From Roseiflexus sp034432635 (GTDB lineage Bacteria > Chloroflexota > Chloroflexia > Chloroflexales > Roseiflexaceae): a stretch of DNA of 64,000 nt. The DNA lies in contig DAOUBK010000018.1 of assembly GCA_034432635.1 (NCBI GenBank), positions 1 to 64,000 on the forward strand, read 5' to 3'. Shown here piece after piece: positions 53,059 through 61,369 of this stretch (position 1 is the first letter of the stretch; every line of letters starts with the position of its first letter). Below the pieces are notes generated by a model. That model worked only from the letters and a program-made list of their open reading frames with translations, made no database searches and was not told the DNA's origin. Made by a program: the position numbers and the translations under genes.

Positions 53059-53135
53059 TGGTGGGCGATACTGGACTCGAACCAGTGACCTCATCGGTGT
53101 GAACGATGCGCTCTAGCCAGCTGAGCTAATCGCCC
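53059..53135 (-). tRNA. tRNA-Val (anticodon CAC)
   Basis: On the minus strand the acceptor stem pairs GGGCGAT (53135-53129) with ATCGCCC (53069-53063). The D-arm has TAGCTCAG, the anticodon loop TTCACAC gives CAC, and the T-arm has GGTTCGAGTCC. The 3' CCA is encoded (53061-53059). Confidence 0.96.
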
Positions 53136-53181
53136 GACATGTGAAGTATACCACGGAGCGTCAAAGCGTGCAACTCGTGCA

Positions 53182-53205
53182 AAAAGTTCAAAAACCTGAA
53201 CTTTT
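53182..53205. promoter_or_regulatory. Palindrome upstream of the WYL regulator, possible operator
   Basis: AAAAGTTC (53182-53189) and GAACTTTT (53198-53205) form a perfect inverted repeat with an 8-base spacer. It lies between tRNA-Val and the WYL gene, about 110 bases before the latter. It could be the binding site of that regulator or a terminator. Confidence 0.45.
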
Positions 53206-53312
53206 GTGGACGATTTGTGCTGCTTTTGTGCCGGGGTTCTCCTCGTGATTCATGGTATCCTGCTTCGCAATTATTTCTCTGGTTATACCCTCATATATGT
53301 ACGGAGGACGGC

Positions 53313-54338
53313 ATGGCACGCCGGAGTGGTGGTATCAAGCGGAGTTCCTGGGTGACCTTTCGCAGACGTTTGTTTCTGGTGCGTCAGTTGCTACGTGCGC
53401 CTGCGAGTGCGGAAGAATTGATAACGAAAGTTCAGACAGAGCTTGGCGAGAATGGATATCCGGCGAATGCGGCAGCGGCGCTCAAGCACGATCTCGATTC
53501 GCTCAAGGGTGAGTACGACTGCCGTATTATCTACCGACGCGATCAGGGGAAATATGTTATTGTAGACCTGGGGGAACTGGCGCTGCTCGATCTGCCGCCG
53601 CAGAGTATCGAAGCGCTGGCGCTGCTCGATGCGAGTTATCCGGCGGGAACCGGAAATCCTGTGCATGCCCATATTCGTGCATTACTCGATCAGGTGATAC
53701 AGATGCTGCCCAAGCGCGGGCAAACGCAGTTGCAATCGCCGCGTAGCGTTGCGCGTCAGCGGGTGCGGGGCGGTCGGATCGACGCGAATGTGCTGGCAGC
53801 AGTGCGTCAGGCGATTGGGGAACGGCGTGAACTCGCATTTCGCTATTGGGGGTTGAACGATGGCGAAGCGCCGCGACGACATCGTGTTGCACCCTATGGT
53901 ATCTTCTTCCGCAATAGCGGGCATACGTATCTCGATGCCACGCTGCTCGAGGTGCAACCGCCCGGTTCTGAGCAACTGTTTGCTGCGCTCGACTACCGTC
54001 TCGACCGGATTGTCCCTGGTACAGCGCAGGTGCTTCCGGCTTCGCTGCCGCCGGAGCGTCCAAAAGCGCGCACATGGACGTTGCGCTACCGGTTGCATCC
54101 CGATGTTGCCCGTGGAGAGGATGTTGCTGCTCTGTTCCCCGATACGCGGATCGAGTATGGCGATGATGGCAGCGCGCTAGTAACCGCGACCATCTCCAAC
54201 CTGTCGATTGCGCGCGATGTGCTGCTGCGCTACGGCGATCGCTGCCGTGTCATCGAACCATCTGAGTTGATCGACATGATCCGTGAGACGGTCGATGCCA
54301 TGGGATCGCTCTATGGCGGCCTGATCTCGTCGCGGTGA
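53313..54338 (+). CDS. WYL-domain transcriptional regulator
   Basis: A 341-residue protein. The N-terminal part (about 10-75) is a winged-helix-like region (RRLFLVRQLLRAPASAEELITKV and AALKHDLDSLKGEY). The central WYL domain (about 165-245) has GERRELAFRYWGLNDGEAPRRHRVAPYGIF and YLDATLLE. The C-terminal extension (about 265-330) has LRYRLHPDVARGEDVAALF. WYL regulators sense nucleic acid or nucleotide ligands and often control defence or stress genes; no target is apparent here. GGAGG lies six bases before the ATG at 53313. The AAAAGTTC palindrome upstream may be its own operator. Confidence 0.88.
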   Translation: MARRSGGIKRSSWVTFRRRLFLVRQLLRAPASAEELITKVQTELGENGYPANAAAALKHDLDSLKGEYDCRIIYRRDQGKYVIVDLGELALLDLPPQSIEALALLDASYPAGTGNPVHAHIRALLDQVIQMLPKRGQTQLQSPRSVARQRVRGGRIDANVLAAVRQAIGERRELAFRYWGLNDGEAPRRHRVAPYGIFFRNSGHTYLDATLLEVQPPGSEQLFAALDYRLDRIVPGTAQVLPASLPPERPKARTWTLRYRLHPDVARGEDVAALFPDTRIEYGDDGSALVTATISNLSIARDVLLRYGDRCRVIEPSELIDMIRETVDAMGSLYGGLISSR

Positions 54339-54482
54339 GCGCGGGTTGACGCCCGATGGTGTACCGCTCATCACCAAAAGTACGGTGGAACGAATATTGC
54401 AGGGCAGGCGTGCATCCTGCTGATCCCGCTGCCAGCATGAGCTGGTGCTGCTGCAGCTGTTGCGCCATCGGGTCCGAAATGA

Positions 54483-54507
54483 GAGGGATGGGTTGTGCCC
54501 ATCCCTC
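54483..54507. terminator. Bidirectional terminator between the WYL gene and lon
   Basis: GAGGGATGGG (54483-54492) pairs perfectly with CCCATCCCTC (54498-54507) around a 5-base loop, between the convergent stops at 54338 and 54526. The flanking T runs are weak. Confidence 0.6.
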
Positions 54508-54525
54508 CGCTATTGTATGGTCGTG

Positions 54526-56997
54526 CTATGCCTGTGGCGGGGCAGCCACACCGGTCGATGGAATGTTGTCCGGGTGCGGTTCCACTTGGGTGACAGAAGC
54601 GAACAGGTTGCTGATCGTTGCTGCCGGATGCGGGAGCAATGCTGCGGCGAACACTTCGTCGAGCGTATCGACCAGCACGAAGGTCAGTGCTTCGCGCACA
54701 TCGCGCGGCAGATCGTCGAGATCGACTTCGTTGCGACGCGGCAGGATAATGGCGCCAATCCCGGCGCGATGTGCTCCCAGCACCTTCTCCTTCACCCCGC
54801 CGACCGGCAGTACTCGCCCGCGCAATGTGATCTCGCCGGTCATCGCCACGTCGTCGCGTACCAGGCGCCCGGTAGCCGCTGAAGCGAGCGCCGTCGCCAT
54901 CGTGATGCCCGCCGACGGACCATCCTTGGGCACTGCTCCGCCGGGAACGTGAATGTGCACCGCATGCGTATCGAAGAATCGCGGATCGATGCCCAGTGAA
55001 TGCGCCCGCGCGCGAACACAGGTCAGCGCTGCTTCTGCGCTTTCGCGCATGACATCGCCCAACTGCCCGGTGAGACGCAGTTCACGATTCCCCTCGATGA
55101 CCGTCGCCTCGACGAAGACAATATCGCCGCCGGCAGGCGTCCAGACCAGACCGGTCGCTACGCCGGGCTGGTCGATCCGCTCTCTGGCTTCGTTGAAGAA
55201 CCGCGGACGTCCGAGTGCACTGCGCACAAATTCGACGGTAATGGCGACCGGCGGCGTCGTTGGTGCCGCTTCGTGCTCGACCAGCCGTCGCGTCACTTTG
55301 CGCAGCACCGCACCGATCTGGCGCTCCAGGTTGCGCACCCCTGCTTCACGGGTGTAATCGTGAATGATGACGCGCAACGCTTCTTCCTCGAACACGACTT
55401 CATCGGGACGCAACCCGTTGGCGCGCAGTTGCTTCGGGATGAGATGGCGCTGTGCGATGTGCACTTTTTCATCGACGGTATAGCCGCTCAGTTCGATGAC
55501 TTCCATCCGGTCGCGTAATGCGGGCGGCACCGTGTCCATCGTGTTCGCGGTAGCGATGAACAACACCTTACTGAGATCGAACGGTACATTTAGATAGTGA
55601 TCGGTAAAGGTGTCGTTCTGTTCTGGATCGAGCACTTCCAGCAGTGCAGCCGCCGGATCGCCACGATAGTCGTGCCCCAGTTTATCGATCTCATCGAGCA
55701 GAATCACCGGGTCGGACGCGCCGGCACGTCGCAGCTCCTGAATCAGACGTCCCGGCTGCGAGCCGATGTAGGTGCGACGAAAACCGCGCAGCTCGGCTTC
55801 ATCACGCACGCCACCGAGGCTCATTCGTGCGAACTGGCGTCCAAGCGCGCGCGCTATGCTCTGTCCCAGGCTGGTTTTCCCCACACCCGGCGGACCGGCG
55901 AACGCCAGGATTGGCTCGCGTGCGCGTTCGTGACCTTCGGCGAGCGCCTGGCGACGCTGCCTGACCGCCAGATACTCAAGGATGCGCTCTTTGATCTTCT
56001 GCAACCCGTAGTGGTCTTCATCGAGCACCTGCCGGGTATGCGCAATATCGATCGGCGCTCCGGTGAATTTGTTCCACGGCAGTTCCGCCATCCACTCCAG
56101 GTAGGTGCGCACCATCTGATACTCTGGCGACGCACTGTTCATCTTGCTCAAGCGGTTGAGTTCGCGGTCGGCTTCTTTGCGCGCCGCTGGCGACAGGTTT
56201 GCCGCTTCGAGTTTCTCACGCAGTTCGGCAAGTTCGTCCGCCTCCGGGTTGTCCTCACCCAGCTCCTTCTGGATCGCACGCAGTTGCTGCCGCAGGTAGA
56301 ACTCACGCTGTTGCTGGGCTGCGGCATCCTGCACTTCCTGGCGTATGCGCGCCTGAACATCCATCAGCGCGAGTTGTTTGCGGTAGAATGCCAGGACCTT
56401 GCGCAGACGCTCGACCACATCGAAGGTTTCGAGCAGGTCTTGTCGTTCTTCAAAGGTGTAGTCCGGCGAATAGCCGGTATTATCCGCCAGATGACCGGGA
56501 TCGTTGATGCTGCGCACAAAGTTACGGATCTCCTGGGGAATACCGGGACGCAACTCCAGCACAGCATCGATTGTGGCATGCACTTCGGTCATCAACTGTT
56601 CGAGTTCTTCGGTGCGCTCGACATGATCGTGCCGCTCGACATAACTGAAACGTGGGTACGGTTCCTCCTGAGTCTGCTCGATCAATTCTGCCCGTACCAG
56701 ACCGCGCACAACCATACCACTCGTGCCGTTTGGCAGACGTCCGATCTGCTCGATGCGCGCAACCACGCCAACCCGATGGAGCCGCAGTGCGAGCGGAGCG
56801 TCCTCCGGCGCATCGCGCCGATACGCGACTAGGAGCACCAGTTGGTTCTCTTTCATCGCGGCGTGCGCTACCGCCTCGATGCCGTCGTTGAGTGGTACGG
56901 TCACGACGGTATAAGGAAAAATGACCACGCCGTCGAGCGGGATCAACAGCAACGTTTGCGTCTGGTGTGTCGTCTCGGACACATGCTCGTCTTCCAT
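54526..56997 (-). CDS. lon: ATP-dependent protease Lon
   Basis: An 823-residue Lon protease degrading misfolded and regulatory proteins in the cytoplasm. The N domain starts LLLIPLDGVVIFPYTVV. The AAA+ module has AFAGPPGVGKTSLGQ (Walker A, about residue 360) and VILLDEIDKLGHDYRG (Walker B). The protease domain has VPKDGPSAGITMATALAS (nucleophile Ser, about residue 685) and LPVGGVKEKVLGAHRAG (Lys, about residue 728). The ATG at 56997 has GAGGG upstream. An in-frame ATG at 57035, inside a tandem repeat, would add 26 residues or fewer but has a cramped ribosome site. Confidence 0.96.
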   Translation of the reverse strand: MEDEHVSETTHQTQTLLLIPLDGVVIFPYTVVTVPLNDGIEAVAHAAMKENQLVLLVAYRRDAPEDAPLALRLHRVGVVARIEQIGRLPNGTSGMVVRGLVRAELIEQTQEEPYPRFSYVERHDHVERTEELEQLMTEVHATIDAVLELRPGIPQEIRNFVRSINDPGHLADNTGYSPDYTFEERQDLLETFDVVERLRKVLAFYRKQLALMDVQARIRQEVQDAAAQQQREFYLRQQLRAIQKELGEDNPEADELAELREKLEAANLSPAARKEADRELNRLSKMNSASPEYQMVRTYLEWMAELPWNKFTGAPIDIAHTRQVLDEDHYGLQKIKERILEYLAVRQRRQALAEGHERAREPILAFAGPPGVGKTSLGQSIARALGRQFARMSLGGVRDEAELRGFRRTYIGSQPGRLIQELRRAGASDPVILLDEIDKLGHDYRGDPAAALLEVLDPEQNDTFTDHYLNVPFDLSKVLFIATANTMDTVPPALRDRMEVIELSGYTVDEKVHIAQRHLIPKQLRANGLRPDEVVFEEEALRVIIHDYTREAGVRNLERQIGAVLRKVTRRLVEHEAAPTTPPVAITVEFVRSALGRPRFFNEARERIDQPGVATGLVWTPAGGDIVFVEATVIEGNRELRLTGQLGDVMRESAEAALTCVRARAHSLGIDPRFFDTHAVHIHVPGGAVPKDGPSAGITMATALASAATGRLVRDDVAMTGEITLRGRVLPVGGVKEKVLGAHRAGIGAIILPRRNEVDLDDLPRDVREALTFVLVDTLDEVFAAALLPHPAATISNLFASVTQVEPHPDNIPSTGVAAPPQA

Positions 56998-57018
56998 AAT
57001 GCTTCCCTCGGTTGTAAA

Positions 57019-57076
57019 CTGGCGAAGACATGCTCCTCGTATGAGGTCTGGCGAAGACATGCTCCTCGTATGAGGT
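57019..57076. repeat. Perfect 29-bp tandem duplication in the lon leader
   Basis: Two identical 29-base copies (57019-57047 and 57048-57076) begin with ctggcgaagac and each contain a CCTCgtatGAGG hairpin. On the minus strand they start beside the lon -10 and lie at the start of the transcript, within about 20 bases of the Lon ribosome site. Confidence 0.92.
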
Positions 57077-57105
57077 ATTATGATGCGCTGCGTGGTCATC
57101 GTCAA
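57077..57105 (-). promoter_or_regulatory. Promoter of lon
   Basis: On the minus strand TTGACG (57105-57100), a 17-base spacer and CATAAT (57082-57077). The start site would be near 57070, inside the 29-bp repeat. Confidence 0.6.
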
Positions 57106-57483
57106 GGGTTGTAAAACGCACCAGAGCAAACTCTAACGAAACGTTATTACAATGCCTGCGCTTCCCGACGACCCTTTCCCTGTCTTTTCACGGGCAGCAG
57201 AATATATGAGCGTGTACGGAGATAGGGCGAGGTTGGAAGAACATATGTACGACACATGTTTTGGGCAGCATCAGGCACAATAGTAGGCGGGTATGCGCCT
57301 ATCCCTCCCGGTAGGTTATGCGTGACCCATCACATGATGTCATCGCTCATCTGGTGGAAGTAGGAGGCGCACGGCTGTGCACCCCTACTCCTCGTGCCAC
57401 GCCGCGACTTGGGTACGGCGCTGGCACCGGCGGCGACCCCCTGATCCCGCTGGTCGTCACATCAGGCTAGTCCGGCGTATAAT
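57106..57483. other. Intergenic region, no gene seen
   Basis: There is no convincing open frame or known element between the lon promoter and the dispersed repeat. Confidence 0.45.
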
Positions 57484-57790
57484 ATCAACTCTTGCTCAAC
57501 GATGGGCATCGTTCAGGCGTCGTCCGCGTGCTGCGTGCGACCAGGCATTCCACCGGCGCACCGCTGGCGGGTCGTCGCCGTGCGGGAGGTCCCCACCCTC
57601 GCCTGCCCCCGCTGGGGACAGGAGGTCTCCACGCCGGCCTGCCCCCGCCGGGGGCAGGAGTCCTCAAGGCTGCGTGGGGCGGTACGCGCTCCCAGGGGGT
57701 GTGCCCGTTCTTGCGCACAGCGGTGCGGCGCCAAGGTGATGATGCGAGAGCGTGCCATAACGTCTATGAGACCAGATTTGATATGAGCAG
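57484..57790 (+). repeat. About 310-bp dispersed repeat, copy 2, with an internal tandem duplication
   Basis: It matches the minus strand of 34069-34397 through most of its length. In this copy a 36-base block (aggtccccaccctcgcctgcccccgc.. type) is present twice in tandem at about 57590-57660; the other copy has only one. Confidence 0.8.
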
Positions 57791-57884
57791 AGCCGGACGG
57801 GTGTGGCGACCCTATGAATGCAGCAAGCACTGCCGACGTATCGGCATGGAAGGGTGTACCTGCTCTCTGGATTGTGCAATGCAA

Positions 57885-57985
57885 TGCCAGCAAACGCTTC
57901 GTTACCCGAACATTCTGTCCATTCTCAAATCTGCGCGTGGGAGAAGGGGAATTGGGCTGCCTGATGTCCCACCTGGAGAGTACAA
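57885..57985 (+). repeat. Possible decayed copy of the 180-bp repeat
   Basis: GAACATTCTGTCC, gcgcgtgggagaagggg and gatgtccc follow the order of the second half of the 8296-8560 repeat, with much divergence. The rest of 57791-58080 shows nothing I recognise. Confidence 0.35.
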
Positions 57986-58080
57986 GTCCAGGAAACGTTA
58001 GGAAAACTCTCGACGTGTGAGGGGCAGGGAAGCCATGTCGCGACGAGTGATCCTAGGGCGTATTTCGCTCCGCATTGCGG

Positions 58081-58929
58081 TTACCTCGTGCTTACGGGTT
58101 GCAACCCGCCCTGGCTGTGGATCAGTGCGCCGATACCCGGGATTGCCAGCAGGTACAGGACCGGCAATGCCGCGGGTATCGAGATGAACGTCATTATCGC
58201 GGCAGGGAGTGCCAGTATTGCCGCTGCCACAATCAGATGCCGATCGAGATCGTATGTCGGATGACTGTGGCGTGCCAGGCGAAAACTGAGCGCACGCGCG
58301 CTTACGGTGTTCCCCAGCACAACCGGCAGGTGCGCCAGGACGAAGACAATCGCAGCGATTGGCAGACCGGCGAGCGTTGCGGTCAGCAATGTCAGTAGCG
58401 CGGCAACACCGGCAGTCAGCAGTCCAATTGCCAGCAGTCCGGTTCCAAAAGCGCGGAGAGGCATCGCCAGCAGAGTCATTCCTGCGGCTGCACTGCGCCG
58501 GGGCCAGAAACCCAGCGTGAGCACGACCGCCGTGACCTGGATCAACCACATAAGCGAACCTGTCACGATGCGAACCAGGGGCATATCGAGACGTTGCCCT
58601 ATCGCTGCGAGGATCACAGCTCGCATATGTGATTGACCGGCTGTACTTGCAAATGCTCCTAGTGGCGTCTCGACACCGCGTATCAGGTTGAATGCGCCGG
58701 CAGCGGCGGGGATGACCAGCAATGCCACTGTTGCAATAGTTGCGGCGCGCCTGAGCGTCTGTCGCATTGCGGCGCGACGTGCCGCAACCCGTGGCGATGT
58801 ATGCGGCAGGCGACGCAGCGCACCCGCGACCAGATCGGTGGTTGGCTCGCGGGGATCGAGTGCGCCGCTGCGCGCCAGCGCCTCACGGAGGGCAGCATCG
58901 TGTTCATCATTGGTCGAAGGGATATTCAT
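58081..58929 (-). CDS. Polytopic membrane protein, possible anti-sigma partner
   Basis: A 282-residue protein. A cytoplasmic N-terminal region of about 60 residues (NIPSTNDEHDAALREALARSG and LVAGALRRLPHTSPRVAARR) precedes about five membrane helices (including ATIATVALLVIPAAAGAFNLI, VTAVVLTLGFWP, LLAIGLLTAGVAALLTLLTATLAG and IAALPVLYLLAIPG). The ECF sigma gene ends 19 bases upstream on the same strand, which is the usual place for an anti-sigma factor, and the N-terminus is of suitable size. No zinc-type HxxxCxxC motif is seen. Another membrane role is possible. Confidence 0.62.
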   Translation of the reverse strand: MNIPSTNDEHDAALREALARSGALDPREPTTDLVAGALRRLPHTSPRVAARRAAMRQTLRRAATIATVALLVIPAAAGAFNLIRGVETPLGAFASTAGQSHMRAVILAAIGQRLDMPLVRIVTGSLMWLIQVTAVVLTLGFWPRRSAAAGMTLLAMPLRAFGTGLLAIGLLTAGVAALLTLLTATLAGLPIAAIVFVLAHLPVVLGNTVSARALSFRLARHSHPTYDLDRHLIVAAAILALPAAIMTFISIPAALPVLYLLAIPGIGALIHSQGGLQPVSTR

Positions 58930-58948
58930 AAAACCTGTCGAACTCCTG

Positions 58949-59521
58949 TCAGGAGGGTATTTCTTCCTGGATAACTCCCTCGGCGCGCAACGCCTCGGCA
59001 AGCATACGCCGTGCGCGGTGCAATCGGGTTTTGATTGTGCTCTCCGGTAACCCGGTAACCTGTATGATCTCTTCATACGAGAGATCGTTCCAGTAACGCA
59101 GCACTGCAACTTCACGGTACGTGGGCGGCAGGCGCAGCAGTGCGCGCTGTACCGCGTCGCGTTCTTCCTGCTCGATGGCGCTACGCTCCGGACCTTTCGC
59201 CGATGCCGGTACGCTCAGCACCACATCGTCGAGCATCAACCAGGCAAATCGCCGCCGCCGTAGACGGTCGATGCAATAGTTCGACCCAATCGACAGAAGC
59301 CAGGTCGAAAACCGGCGTTCCTGGTCGAAGCGCGCTAGATTGGTGTACGCCCGCAGAAAGATCTCCTGACTGGCATCTTCCGCCTCTTGAGCATTTCCGA
59401 GCATGCGATATGCCAGATTGAATACCGATCCAGCATAGCGCTCCATCAGTTGCGCGAAAGCGTCGTGATCACCATCAATGGAGCGTTTGATAAGCGCGTG
59501 TTCGTCGGACTGCTCCACCAT
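58949..59521 (-). CDS. ECF-type RNA polymerase sigma factor
   Basis: A 190-residue group 4 sigma factor. Region 2 (about 25-90) has YAGSVFNLAYRMLGNAQEAED, ASQEIFLRAYTNLARFD and FSTWLLSIGSNYCIDRLRRRR. Region 4 (about 125-180) has ALLRLPPTYREVAVLRYWNDLSYEEIIQVTG and ESTIKTRLHRARRML. The linker has LSVPASAKGPERSAIEQEE. It belongs to the SigE/RpoE-like group that usually responds to envelope or oxidative stress through a membrane partner, here probably the next gene. Confidence 0.93.
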   Translation of the reverse strand: MVEQSDEHALIKRSIDGDHDAFAQLMERYAGSVFNLAYRMLGNAQEAEDASQEIFLRAYTNLARFDQERRFSTWLLSIGSNYCIDRLRRRRFAWLMLDDVVLSVPASAKGPERSAIEQEERDAVQRALLRLPPTYREVAVLRYWNDLSYEEIIQVTGLPESTIKTRLHRARRMLAEALRAEGVIQEEIPS

Positions 59522-59732
59522 GCGCCTTTACCATTCTACAAAGATTACGCGCATGCGCTGCGAAAGGTTTCGTCTGACGATACGCTGTCGCCAGAGCGAT
59601 ACACGTGCTTGCATAACGAGCCTCTATCGTATACCATGGGGCAGCGCCGCCTATCGGGAATCGCCTGGTCGACACTGTTGTGCGATGCCTGGGATGCGAG
59701 CGACCATGCGGCGCTGCAAGGGAGGATAAAGC

Positions 59733-59987
59733 GTGGCAGGAACATACAATCGTGATCAGATTCGTGCAGCATTAGCGCTCACCGATCCGGCTGTCAGTTC
59801 GTTTCTCGATCTGCAGACCGGCAATGTTGTTTCGATCACCGAGGGCGATCAGAGTCCGGCGAACCAGGAACTCAGTGCGCTCATTATGGAGAGTTATGGT
59901 GATCGCTTCCGCTACATTCCAGGCGGGAATCCCGCTGCCGATGATGCAGCAGTAAGTGCCTGGCTCGAGAATGAAGGGTTGACATAA
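59733..59987 (+). CDS. Small UPF0158-like protein
   Basis: An 84-residue acidic soluble protein with a GTG start and a strong GGGAGG ribosome site seven bases away. DPAVSSFLDLQTGNVVSITEGD (about residues 18-40) and DRFRYIPG (about residue 57) resemble UPF0158 proteins, which share the F-x-D-x-x-T-G-x-V-V pattern. Function is unknown. It is followed by a terminator shared with pgk. Confidence 0.7.
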   Translation: MAGTYNRDQIRAALALTDPAVSSFLDLQTGNVVSITEGDQSPANQELSALIMESYGDRFRYIPGGNPAADDAAVSAWLENEGLT

Positions 59988-60001
59988 CCATCTTTCTGGC
60001 T

Positions 60002-60036
60002 GCGGCGGGATCACTGTGCGCTTCTGATCCCGCCGC
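60002..60036. terminator. Bidirectional terminator between the UPF0158-like gene and pgk
   Basis: GCGGCGGGATC (60002-60012) pairs perfectly with GATCCCGCCGC (60026-60036) around a 13-base loop, between convergent stops at 59987 and 60050. Confidence 0.7.
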
Positions 60037-60049
60037 TGCTTTCGTCTGC

Positions 60050-61237
60050 CTATGCGTCGTCGAGCGCCGCGACGCCCGGCAGAATACGTCCTTCCAGCAG
60101 TTCCAGCGATGCACCGCCACCCGTCGAAATGTGACGGATCTTGTCGGCAAGTCCCATCTGTTCCACTGCGGCAACCGAGTCGCCGCCACCGACAATCGTC
60201 ATTCCCGGACAGTTCGCCATTGCCTGCGCAATTGCGCGAGTTCCCTCGGCAAATGGCGCCAGTTCGAACACCCCCATTGGTCCGTTCCATATCACGGTTT
60301 GCGCAGAGGTGATGATGTCGGTATAGGCGCGGATCGTTTCAGGACCAATGTCCAGCACACGCCAGCCGGGTGGGATTTCGCCGACCGACACGACCCGACG
60401 GTTGGCATCTGCACTGAAGGCATCGGCGATGACGACATCGGTTGGGAGCATGAGGCGCACCCCACGACCTGCTGCTTTCTCAAGCAGAGCTTGGGCGACC
60501 GGAACCGAATCCGGTTCAATCAGCGAGTCACCCATCTCGTACCCCTGTGCTAGCAGGAAGGTATTTGCCATGCCGCCGCCGATAAGGAGTGCATCAACTT
60601 TGCCGAGCAGATTTTCGATAACGCCGATTTTATCGCTGATCTTGGCGCCGCCGATGATGGTCACGAAGGGACGGGTAGGATTCTCCAGCGCACCCTGAAG
60701 TGCAGCAAGTTCGGCTTCCATCAGAAAACCGGCGACGGCGGGAAGGAAGCGGGCTACCCCTTCGGTCGAAGCGTGGGCGCGGTGTGCCGAACCGAAAGCG
60801 TCATTGACGTAGACATCACCGAGTTTTGCCAGTTCGCGCGCCATGCTCTCATCGTTGGCTTCCTCACGTGGATCAAAGCGCGTATTTTCGAGCACCAGCA
60901 CCTCGCCGGGCTTGAGATCCTGCACTGCCGCCTCAGCCGCAGGACCGGTGGTTGCCTGTGTGCCTTTGATCGCTTTCGCTTCGGGCAACAGTTCCGCTAG
61001 TCGTGCGACAACCGGCGCCAGTCGCATACTTTCGACCACCTTGTTTTTGGGGCGACCCAGGTGCGACATTAGAATGACCGCCGCACCATGCTCAAGCAGG
61101 TAGCGGATAGTGGGTAGTGCAGCGCGAATGCGAGTATCATCGGTAATCTGCCCGTTCTCCAGCGGCACGTTGAAATCGACCCGAACCAGAGCGCGTTTGC
61201 CGCTCCAATCGATGTCACGGATCGTCTTTTTTGCCAT
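60050..61237 (-). CDS. pgk: Phosphoglycerate kinase
   Basis: A 395-residue glycolysis/Calvin-type enzyme that converts 1,3-bisphosphoglycerate and ADP to 3-phosphoglycerate and ATP. N-terminal RALVRVDFNVPLENG (residues 15-29), the substrate-binding VILMSHLGRP, EVLVLENTRFDPRE, VYVNDAFGSAHRAHAS and VTIIGGAKISDKIGVIENL are present. The C-terminal WNGPMGVFELAPFAEGT and IVGGGDSVAAVEQMG form the nucleotide site. AGGAG lies seven bases before the ATG at 61237. The gene is single, divergent from the short-chain dehydrogenase; gap is not adjacent. Confidence 0.97.
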   Translation of the reverse strand: MAKKTIRDIDWSGKRALVRVDFNVPLENGQITDDTRIRAALPTIRYLLEHGAAVILMSHLGRPKNKVVESMRLAPVVARLAELLPEAKAIKGTQATTGPAAEAAVQDLKPGEVLVLENTRFDPREEANDESMARELAKLGDVYVNDAFGSAHRAHASTEGVARFLPAVAGFLMEAELAALQGALENPTRPFVTIIGGAKISDKIGVIENLLGKVDALLIGGGMANTFLLAQGYEMGDSLIEPDSVPVAQALLEKAAGRGVRLMLPTDVVIADAFSADANRRVVSVGEIPPGWRVLDIGPETIRAYTDIITSAQTVIWNGPMGVFELAPFAEGTRAIAQAMANCPGMTIVGGGDSVAAVEQMGLADKIRHISTGGGASLELLEGRILPGVAALDDA

Positions 61238-61302
61238 TGTTCTTCTCCTTCTCGTCAATACGACGCTTCGGGACGCCCTTATTGTAGCATAGTGCTCAGC
61301 AG

Positions 61303-61331
61303 TTGCCGCTTTGCGTACCGGCGAGTATAAT
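61303..61331 (+). promoter_or_regulatory. Promoter of the short-chain dehydrogenase
   Basis: TTGCCG (61303-61308), a 17-base spacer and a perfect TATAAT (61326-61331), 39 bases before the ATG at 61370. Confidence 0.65.
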
Positions 61332-61369
61332 CCCTGTAACGGTATCGTGCGCCAATGCGGGAGTAAAAT

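Noticed and set aside
55597..56832. A 411-codon plus-strand open frame opposite lon
   Set aside because: lon on the minus strand has all catalytic motifs; the plus frame has no recognisable domain.
57492..58001. An open frame across the 310-bp repeat, with a similar frame at 33951-34388
   Set aside because: Both copies stay similar in all frames because the DNA is repeated; the frames break at the internal duplication and start at different points. A coding role is not excluded, but nothing supports it.
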